Positions 6,825 through 13,568 of a stretch of 35,676 nucleotides of DNA are shown one piece after another. A program made the position numbers and the translations under genes. A model generated the notes under the pieces. It was not told the DNA's origin. It saw only the letters and a program-made list of their open reading frames with translations, and did no database searches. Position 1 is the first letter of the stretch. Each line of letters opens with the position of its first letter. Source of the DNA: Bacillota bacterium (lineage in GTDB: Bacteria > Bacillota > Desulfitobacteriia > Desulfitobacteriales > Desulfitobacteriaceae); the NCBI GenBank assembly GCA_021811425.1, contig JAJZPA010000010.1, positions 1 through 35,676 on the forward strand, written 5' to 3'.

Positions 6825-7742
6825 ATGCAGACTTCCATTTATGAGTTTATGAAGGTTGGGGTAGTTCATTTTAAAGCATTTCCGGAAGTCGTAAACGGGA
6901 CTGGGCCGGTGGTTGAAACATTACGGAAAATCTGTGAAGACGATTTCTTTACCGCAGTAGAGATGGGAACGATCAAAGATATCAAGGCTCGAACCGAAGC
7001 AGCAAGATTACTTGACATTTCTGGGTTGGAAGTTGCCTATGCTCTGCAGCCGACTCTCTTTCCTGCGAAATTGAGCTTGAATCATCTTGATCCGGGCGAA
7101 CGGAAAAAAGCTATCAACGCTGTGATGAATGGTTTAAAAGAAGCTCATGATCTTGGGGCCACTTCAATCAGGATTCCAGCTGGCAAGGATCCAGGGGCTG
7201 AAAAACGGGAAGAAGCCAAAAAACTCTTAATCGATTCCTTTGCTCAAATTCTTGATAAAGCGAAAGAAATGGGCGATCCTCTGGTAACTTTAAAAATTTT
7301 TGATCGAGATATTGATAAGGAATCCCTCATTGGACCTTTTAGCGATGCGCTGGATATTGCCAAAGCACTAGCGCCCAGCTATGAAAAGTTTGGCTTACTT
7401 GCTGACTTATCCCACTTTCCCCTTCTTCGGGAGAAGCCGGAAGAGGCACTCCCACTGGTCAAAGATTATCTGAAAGCTTTCCATATCGGAAACTGCGTCA
7501 TGAATGACCCGCTCGATCTGCTCTATGGTGATTTACAGCCTCGTTTTGGTGTAAAAAACGGGGAGGTTAATATGCCGATGGTTAGGGATTATTATCGGCT
7601 ATTAGTCGATCTGGGCTTGATTGGACCGGAAAAACGGCCGATCATTAGCGCAGAAGTACGTCCGTTGCTTCCTGGGGAGACATCTGAGTTAATACTTGCC
7701 AATACAAAACGGGTCATTAAGGAGGCATGGGCATTAGCCTGA
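6825..7742 (+). CDS. Sugar phosphate isomerase/epimerase-family TIM barrel protein
   Basis: A 305-residue AP-endonuclease-2-type TIM barrel. Candidate metal ligands in the usual order are E46 (AVEMGTI), D194 and H197 in LLADLSHFPLL, H220 in FHIGN and E277 in SAEVRP. I could not place the usual mid-barrel Glu with confidence: the strand LVTLKIFDRD offers Asp instead. Family members isomerise or epimerise ketoses, keto acids or inosose derivatives (hydroxypyruvate isomerase, OtnI, IolE/IolI, IolO). It fits the isomerisation step between the dehydrogenase/hydrolase and the aldolase. AAAGGAGGAATG precedes the ATG. Confidence 0.82.
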   Translation: MQTSIYEFMKVGVVHFKAFPEVVNGTGPVVETLRKICEDDFFTAVEMGTIKDIKARTEAARLLDISGLEVAYALQPTLFPAKLSLNHLDPGERKKAINAVMNGLKEAHDLGATSIRIPAGKDPGAEKREEAKKLLIDSFAQILDKAKEMGDPLVTLKIFDRDIDKESLIGPFSDALDIAKALAPSYEKFGLLADLSHFPLLREKPEEALPLVKDYLKAFHIGNCVMNDPLDLLYGDLQPRFGVKNGEVNMPMVRDYYRLLVDLGLIGPEKRPIISAEVRPLLPGETSELILANTKRVIKEAWALA

Positions 7743-7775
7743 TTCAGGCTATTTGCTTGCTATGGAGGGAACAAG

Positions 7776-9002
7776 GTGACAGCAAAGTCCATTGCCATCA
7801 TCGTAACTGTTGATACAAAGGAGTTAGAAGCCAGATATCTGCATGAATTCATTAGCTCTCGGGGGTGGGATGCTCCGGTAATCGATGTCAGTACGCGTCA
7901 TCCCCATACGTTCCAAGTGGCGTTTTCGCGGGAAGAAGTCAGTCGCTCCGGCGGAGTTGAATTTGGAGACCTAGCTGCTTTGCGACGGGATGCTATCATG
8001 CAAACGATGGGTGGGGGAGCGGGCAATATTCTCAAACAACTCTATGCACGGGGACAATTGGCTGGAGTTTTGGCTATAGGCGGGAACCAAGGTACAGCAA
8101 TCGCTGCCATTGCCATGCGAACTTTACCGATCGGTGTACCAAAATTGATTGTCTCTACCGTCGCTTCCGGGAATGTCCGTCCTTATGTGGAGTATAAAGA
8201 TATCGCCATGTTGTTCTCTGTTTCAGACATTCTTGGGGGGCCCAATACAGTCAGTCGCACGATTTTGAGCAATGCTGCCGGAGCAGTCATGGGGATGGCC
8301 CTTAACGGAGAACCGCTGAAAGCTGGCGGGAAGCCCGTGATTTCTGTCACAGCTTTTGGTAATACGGATGCAGCAGTGACAGCTTCCCGTAAGCTCTTGG
8401 TCGAACAGGGTTATGAAGTTATAGCTTTCCATGCCTCTGGAGCGTCTGGTTCTGCCATGGAAGACATCATTGAACAGGGATTAATACAAGGAGTTCTCGA
8501 TCTTACGACCCACGAGTTGGTTGGAGAAATTTTTGGTCAAGACATTTACACGCCCTTGCGACCGCGTCTGGAAACTGCAGGTAAATTGGGGATTCCTCAG
8601 GTCATTGCTCCAGGGGGGCTGGACTATTTTTGCTTTGGTCCGGCAGAGAGTATTCCTGATGCTTTCAGAAAGCGAAAGACCCATTATCATAACCCGTATA
8701 ATACCAATGTGAGAACGACTAAGGAGGAATTGCTTAAGATTGGGGAGGTTCTGGCAGAGAAAGCGAATGCTGCTAAAGGTCCGGTTGCCATTCTGATTCC
8801 CTTGTTAGGTTGGTCGGAAAATGGCAGGTACGGCGGCCCTCTTTACGATCCAGAGGCTGATTCCGCCTTGGTAGAGGCTCTGGAGGACCATTTAGGGCCA
8901 GGAATTCGGTTGATCAAAGTGGAAGCGAATATTAACGATCCAATTTTTGCGCAGACAGCCGTTCGGGTTTTTCAGGAGTTAAACAAAAGCATGATTTTGT
9001 AA
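7776..9002 (+). CDS. Tm-1-like ATP-binding (UPF0261) family protein
   Basis: A 408-residue protein matching the UPF0261/Tm-1 family in length and motifs. The N-terminal Rossmann-like domain starts IAIIVTVDTKELEARYL and contains TMGGGAGNI (78-85), IGGNQGTAIA (101-110) and the conserved ASGNVRPYV. A second domain has SVTAFGNTDAAVTASR and GASGSAMEDIIEQG. The N-terminal domain of tomato Tm-1 binds ATP. The bacterial role is not established, though the family often sits in catabolic clusters. Here no sugar kinase is present, so an ATP-dependent step such as phosphorylation or ligation is a plausible but untested role. The GTG start is backed by GGAGGG 8 nt upstream. Confidence 0.86.
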   Translation: MTAKSIAIIVTVDTKELEARYLHEFISSRGWDAPVIDVSTRHPHTFQVAFSREEVSRSGGVEFGDLAALRRDAIMQTMGGGAGNILKQLYARGQLAGVLAIGGNQGTAIAAIAMRTLPIGVPKLIVSTVASGNVRPYVEYKDIAMLFSVSDILGGPNTVSRTILSNAAGAVMGMALNGEPLKAGGKPVISVTAFGNTDAAVTASRKLLVEQGYEVIAFHASGASGSAMEDIIEQGLIQGVLDLTTHELVGEIFGQDIYTPLRPRLETAGKLGIPQVIAPGGLDYFCFGPAESIPDAFRKRKTHYHNPYNTNVRTTKEELLKIGEVLAEKANAAKGPVAILIPLLGWSENGRYGGPLYDPEADSALVEALEDHLGPGIRLIKVEANINDPIFAQTAVRVFQELNKSMIL

Positions 9003-9018
9003 AAGGAGGCTAAAAAAT

Positions 9019-10095
9019 ATGAATTTTGAAATTCCGAATAAGATGAAAGCCCTTGTATTGTATGCGAAAGACGATGTGCGTATGGCCGAAAAGCCAGTGC
9101 CGAAGCCTGGCCCCGGAGAGGTGCTAATAAAGGTTGAAGCCTGTGGAATTTGTGGTACAGACGTAAAGATTATAACTAAGGGTATGCCTAAAATGCCCCC
9201 CTACGGTGATTTTACTTTCGGACATGAGTGGGCAGGGACGGTGGTAGCTTTAGGTGAGACCGTCGATGAATTTCATGTTGGAGATCGGGTTGCCATTGAA
9301 GCTCATAAAGGATGCGGCCGCTGTGATAATTGTTTAGCCGGGAACTATACAGCTTGTTTAAATTACGGACGTTTGGACAAAGGTCATCGCACCTCGGGAA
9401 TGACAGTAGACGGAGGTTTTGCGGAATACGCCGTACAGCATATTAATTCGATTTACAAGATTCCTGATAACATTTCATTTGTCGAAGCGACGTATGTAAC
9501 TACGGCCGGTTGTGCACTTTATGCCATTGATAAGGTAGGAGGCTATATTTCCGGCGACACCGTATTAATTATCGGGCCAGGCCCCATCGGACTGTCTGTT
9601 GTGCAGGGAGCCAAGGCACTAGGTGCCGACAAGATCATCTTGGTTGGTACGCGAGCCGACCGCTTGGCTAAGGGGATGGAATTAGGGGCGACCCATACCA
9701 TAAATATTCGTGAAGAGGCCAATCCGGTAGCTAAGGTGATGGAGATTACGGACGGAAAAGGAGCCGAGAAAGTATTCGAATGTGCCGGAAATACAGAATC
9801 TTTTGAGTTGGCAATCAAGTCCACCAAAAAAGGTGGTGATGTCTGCTTGGTTTCTTTCTACAAAGAACCGGTTACCGCAAATTTGGATTATGTCGTTTTG
9901 AATCAGATTACGTTATTTTCCGTACGTGGTGAAGGTAACTCCAATTGCAAAAGAGCCTTGTCATTGATGTCACAAGGGAGGATTGATGCTAAGCCGATCA
10001 TGACGCATACGTTCCCGCTGGAAGAATTCCATACAGGTTTAGACTATTTTGTTAATCGCAAGGACGGGGCGATGAAAGTAGTTATTATTCCGTAA
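9019..10095 (+). CDS. Zinc-dependent medium-chain alcohol dehydrogenase (sorbitol/threonine dehydrogenase-like)
   Basis: A 358-residue MDR dehydrogenase. It has the catalytic zinc motif ACGICGTD (C45) and GHEWAG (H69, E70). All four structural zinc cysteines are present in GCGRCDNCLAGNYTAC (C99, C102, C105, C113). The Rossmann fold has GPGPIG (185-190). The second strand ends LVGTRADR, lacking the acidic residue that usually selects NAD+, which hints at NADP+ use. It likely oxidises a secondary alcohol of a polyol or sugar acid. It lies 16 nt after the Tm-1 gene with AAAGGAGG, so it is tightly co-transcribed. The Thermotoga scyllo-inosose dehydrogenase IolM is a family relative with an analogous role. 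Confidence 0.92.
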   Translation: MNFEIPNKMKALVLYAKDDVRMAEKPVPKPGPGEVLIKVEACGICGTDVKIITKGMPKMPPYGDFTFGHEWAGTVVALGETVDEFHVGDRVAIEAHKGCGRCDNCLAGNYTACLNYGRLDKGHRTSGMTVDGGFAEYAVQHINSIYKIPDNISFVEATYVTTAGCALYAIDKVGGYISGDTVLIIGPGPIGLSVVQGAKALGADKIILVGTRADRLAKGMELGATHTINIREEANPVAKVMEITDGKGAEKVFECAGNTESFELAIKSTKKGGDVCLVSFYKEPVTANLDYVVLNQITLFSVRGEGNSNCKRALSLMSQGRIDAKPIMTHTFPLEEFHTGLDYFVNRKDGAMKVVIIP

Positions 10096-10167
10096 TTCCG
10101 ATTTTTGAGAATGGTAAAACGTGTTGGAAGTGTTATTTCAGAAAAATGCTAAAAGGGGGATAAAAAA

Positions 10168-11613
10168 ATGGCGGAAGTTGTAGTCAAGACAAATACACCC
10201 ATGAAATTAAATAACAAATTAGTTCACTTTGTCATTGGCATAGTTATTCTTCTGGGCTTCTTCTTTATTATACCCCAGCCTAACGGCTTAAAACCGGCGG
10301 CGATGTACACTTTCGGGATCATGATTACAACCGTTTACTGGTGGCTGACTGAAACATTACCTATTCCTATCACGGCCATGATGGTGCCCATCATGCTTCA
10401 TTTGATGGGTGTTCTCACCATTGACAAGACGATTACTCAGACCTTCGGGGACAGTTTCGTACCGTTTTTGATCGGCGTTCTGGCTCTTTCGGTTGCTTTT
10501 ACCAAATCCGGTTTGGGTAAACGGATAACCTATCTGCTGCTTTCAGTTTCAGGAACAAAAACCTATCGGGTTATCGGTATTTATCTCTTTGTGTCATTTG
10601 TAATTTCGATGTTTATTACAGATGTCGCCGTTGTTGCCATGATGTTACCCATCACTGTCGGTTTGTTGCAGTCTGTTGATGCCAAACCCGGAGAGAGCAA
10701 TTTGGGTCGGGGACTGATGATGGCCATCATGTTCGGTTCGACTCTTGGGGGGATATGTACACCTTCTGGGGTAGCTTCAAATGTGATTACGATGAGCTTT
10801 ATTACCAAAAGTGCAAAAGTGGGTATCACTTTCCTCCAGTGGACGGCAATCGCTACACCGATTTTCATAATCGTCGGATTGATTACGTGGTGGTTGATTT
10901 TAAAGATCTTTCCGCCGGAAATGAAAGAGCTCCCTCTCGGTGAAGAAACGATTAAGGGCGAATTGGCGAAAATGGGATCATGGACCGTTGAAGAGATAAG
11001 TACCTTGGTTATCTTTCTGGTGGCAGTTGTCCTCTGGCTTACCGGCCAATGGAATAAATTACCAATTGCCTTTGTTTCACTAGCGATCTTAGGATTACTA
11101 GCTATTCCGAAATATGGGGTTTTCAAAACATGGGGAGATGTAGAGAAACATTTGGAATGGGGTGCCTTATTGCTTGTTGTGGGCGGTTTTGCCCTAGGAA
11201 TAGCCGCAACCCAAAGCGGGCTGGCATCTTGGGTTGCCCTAAGAGCATTAAAACCAATGGCTGCATTGCCATTATTTCTGCAGCCCCTGGCAACTACCCT
11301 TTTAGTGGCTGTAGATTCACTTGGTTTTTCTAGTTTTACCGCTGCTGCCTCAGTTAACGTTCCTTTTATTATAGCCTACGCTCAGCAAAACGGTTTACCA
11401 GTTTTAACACTGGCTATGGCAGCAGGTTTTGCTTCCTCAACCCACTTCATTCTGGTTACCGAAAGCCCCTCCTTTGTGTTGCCATATGCCTTTGGATATT
11501 TTAGCTTTAAGGATCTATTTAAAATTGGGATTATTGTTACTTTGATTAGTGCAGTAGGAATCTCGGCCGGATTCATTTTAGCCGGAATGCCCGCTGGACT
11601 ACCACTGCATTGA
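10168..11613 (+). CDS. DASS-family (SLC13-like) anion transporter
   Basis: A 481-residue inner-membrane protein with about a dozen hydrophobic segments, matching the divalent anion:sodium symporter family. The start region reads WWLTETLPIPITAMMVPI (58-75), a strong family signature. Members import or exchange di- and tricarboxylates. Both substrate-binding SNT signatures look replaced: the first aligns at ITDVAVVAMMLP (150-161) and the second near SSFTAAA (388-394). The usual TPPN motifs are also altered (TPSGVASN, TESPSF). A divergent substrate or coupling ion is therefore likely. It is the probable importer for the operon. AAAGGGGG precedes the ATG. Confidence 0.88.
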   Translation: MAEVVVKTNTPMKLNNKLVHFVIGIVILLGFFFIIPQPNGLKPAAMYTFGIMITTVYWWLTETLPIPITAMMVPIMLHLMGVLTIDKTITQTFGDSFVPFLIGVLALSVAFTKSGLGKRITYLLLSVSGTKTYRVIGIYLFVSFVISMFITDVAVVAMMLPITVGLLQSVDAKPGESNLGRGLMMAIMFGSTLGGICTPSGVASNVITMSFITKSAKVGITFLQWTAIATPIFIIVGLITWWLILKIFPPEMKELPLGEETIKGELAKMGSWTVEEISTLVIFLVAVVLWLTGQWNKLPIAFVSLAILGLLAIPKYGVFKTWGDVEKHLEWGALLLVVGGFALGIAATQSGLASWVALRALKPMAALPLFLQPLATTLLVAVDSLGFSSFTAAASVNVPFIIAYAQQNGLPVLTLAMAAGFASSTHFILVTESPSFVLPYAFGYFSFKDLFKIGIIVTLISAVGISAGFILAGMPAGLPLH

Positions 11614-11711
11614 ACGATTTTTGAAGAGAGATTCTTTCACTTTTCCAGTTTTGTCGCTGCCTCCTTGTCCCACACCTAGCAGGTTCCCCGAGAAGAAAGA
11701 GGTTCCAAGGA

Positions 11712-13115
11712 ATGTTTAAGTCAAAACGGGGATTGGTCACCGGAAAAGACGATGTTTTTGTGCAAGTTCACGAGATTGAGTTACAGAAGTTAATTGGTGC
11801 CTTTACGAATCTTGATTTCCAAAAGCAGTTAGACATCAATCTCCCACTTTCAAGCCCCTGCTATCCTTTGCTCGAAGCATTCAATAAGTCCATGGAAAAG
11901 CGCGAGGCAGCTGGCGTTAAGGCTTTGAGAGATGTGAATTCCCGAGTCGAACGTATGGCCAACCTAACATCCATACGTGACATGGCGGAACATATCCTGG
12001 AACAGGCAAATCATCTCAACAAAATGGCTGCAGAAGCCGTGGAAATGGAAGCCGCATCAAGCCAAATTGCTAATTCGACCAACAACGCCTCTGCTTTCAT
12101 TGACCAATCAGTTGTCACTGGTATGTCTGGTGTAGAGAAAATTAAACAGGCGCTTTCTCTTGTCGAGGATTCCTTTGTGGACTTTCAGGAGGTAACTGTT
12201 CAAGCACGGGAAGTCCTAACCTCTATGGGGGAAATCGAGCAAATCGTGGGCGTAATTGCAGGCGTCGCAGAACAGACTAATCTCTTAGCCTTAAATGCTG
12301 CCATCGAAGCTGCTCGGGCAGGAGAACAGGGGAGAGGTTTTGCCGTTGTTGCCGACGAAGTACGTAAACTTGCCGAACACACGAAGACTTCTGTAGTTGA
12401 TGTGAGACTGAAGATTGGTAATTTGAGTCAAAACTCAGGCCAAACCGCCAACAAGATGTTGGCAGTGACCCAAACTATGCAGGGTGGGCGGAATACCTTG
12501 CATGATGCCGGCGCGGCAGTCGAACAAATCATGCAGAACGTACAAGCGGTTGCGGAAGACATTCGCCAGGTGGCAGCAGGAAATGAAGAACTTAGCGTTA
12601 CCGTTCAGGAGTTCAGCGGTCACATTTCGGCTTTGGCTCAATCAGCGGAGGTTACCAAGCGTTCTGTTGATGAGGCAGGCAGAGTTATTTACGATATTAA
12701 TCGGGAGTTAGCGGATCTACGCGATCAACGGATCGGTCAGACTCCAGAACTTGACTTGCTGGAAGCTGTAGCAATATGGAAAACAGATGACCATATACTG
12801 ATTTGGCACATCTACAATATGTTGCTAGGCTTCGAAAATCTTGAACTGGAAACGCTTGGAAGCGCAAGGGACAGTCGTTTGGGACGATGGATCAACAGTC
12901 CGGCTTCAGCTAGTTACCAATCAGAAATGTTGTTTAACGAGCTCAAGAACACTCACGTGCAGTTCTTTGACCTAGGCTGTAATGCAGCCAAGGCCTTGTT
13001 GCAAGGTGATCGGATGAAAGCTGAATATTTTGTGGAGCAAATGGTTCTTGCCTCCAACAAGGTTAACTACTTATTAGATGATCTGCAGGTTCTGGTCAAG
13101 GGCAATAGATCCTAA
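11712..13115 (+). CDS. Soluble methyl-accepting chemotaxis protein with C-terminal CZB-like domain
   Basis: A 467-residue cytoplasmic chemoreceptor with no transmembrane segment. The N-terminal 80-100 residues match no domain I recognise. The signalling hairpin is centred on [20 protein letters not shown] (about 186-205) followed by [16 protein letters not shown]. The tail resembles a chemoreceptor zinc-binding (CZB) domain: [13 protein letters not shown] (H361), RLGRW (389-393) and THVQFF (H415). By alignment to the DgcZ ligands H22, C52, H79, H83, the Cys falls at S388 and the last His at F419, so zinc binding is probably altered. It follows the transporter by 98 nt with no obvious promoter, suggesting co-expression and taxis tied to this metabolism. 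Confidence 0.86.
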   Translation: MFKSKRGLVTGKDDVFVQVHEIELQKLIGAFTNLDFQKQLDINLPLSSPCYPLLEAFNKSMEKREAAGVKALRDVNSRVERMANLTSIRDMAEHILEQANHLNKMAAEAVEMEAASSQIANSTNNASAFIDQSVVTGMSGVEKIKQALSLVEDSFVDFQEVTVQAREVLTSMGEIEQIVGVIAGVAEQTNLLALNAAIEAARAGEQGRGFAVVADEVRKLAEHTKTSVVDVRLKIGNLSQNSGQTANKMLAVTQTMQGGRNTLHDAGAAVEQIMQNVQAVAEDIRQVAAGNEELSVTVQEFSGHISALAQSAEVTKRSVDEAGRVIYDINRELADLRDQRIGQTPELDLLEAVAIWKTDDHILIWHIYNMLLGFENLELETLGSARDSRLGRWINSPASASYQSEMLFNELKNTHVQFFDLGCNAAKALLQGDRMKAEYFVEQMVLASNKVNYLLDDLQVLVKGNRS

Positions 13116-13163
13116 TCTCTACGCGGGACCTAGTCCTGAAGATCACTCGTCAGTTTTAACTGC

Positions 13164-13202
13164 GGTCGCGCTGTGCGTTAACAAGCGACCTTTTTCTTTT
13201 TA
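13164..13202 (+). terminator. Rho-independent terminator after the chemoreceptor gene
   Basis: GGTCGC (13164-13169) pairs with GCGACC (13185-13190), followed by TTTTTCTTTTT. It ends the accessory block and isolates it from rpoBC. Confidence 0.75.
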
Positions 13203-13245
13203 GAGGGCAAATCCATAATGTATGAAGCATATTAAGTATGTTAAT

Positions 13246-13275
13246 TGGGTTTGAGTGGGTTTGAATTGGGTTTGA
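13246..13275 (+). repeat. Three direct TGGGTTTGA repeats upstream of the rpoB promoter
   Basis: Identical 9-mers at 13246, 13256 and 13267, spaced 10-11 nt, about one helical turn. They lie 29-58 bp upstream of the -35. They could be an activator site or a chance short repeat. Confidence 0.55.
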
Positions 13276-13303
13276 GATTTCTTTGGATTAGGAGCCTTAC
13301 CCC

Positions 13304-13332
13304 TTGACGTTTTTGTATTGCCTTGGTATAAT
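13304..13332 (+). promoter_or_regulatory. Strong promoter of rpoB-rpoC
   Basis: TTGACG (13304-13309), a 17-nt spacer and a perfect TATAAT (13327-13332). The start would be near 13339, giving a leader of about 230 nt. This dedicated promoter explains how rpoBC remains expressed although separated from rplJL. Confidence 0.88.
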
Positions 13333-13338
13333 TAAAAA

Positions 13339-13568
13339 CTGCTACCGTTAGTAAAATTGGTAGATCCTGCCCATTCTTAATGGTGGATGGGAAAAGATCC
13401 ATGCATAAGCCAAGAGTATTGGGGAGATAATAATTGGGTGTTTGTACCTTAAACTGGGAAAACCCATAGATAGTGGAAGCGAGGTTATTTTTGGCCTTGC
13501 TTTTAGCTGTTTATGTCATATATTAGGAGCCTCAGGAGAGGAAAACAAACTCGAGGGGTGAAGCATTA
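13339..13568 (+). promoter_or_regulatory. Long structured 5' leader of rpoB
   Basis: The untranslated leader holds at least three hairpins: TGGAT/ATCCA in the first 60 nt; TGGGT+GTTT (13435-13443) with AAAC+ACCCA (13451-13466), carrying a 7-nt bulge; and AAGCGAGG/CCTTGCTT (13477-13484/13495-13502), which is followed by a weak T-rich stretch. No ORF of note is present. This fits transcriptional or translational feedback control of rpoBC, but no known family is recognised. Confidence 0.4.
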
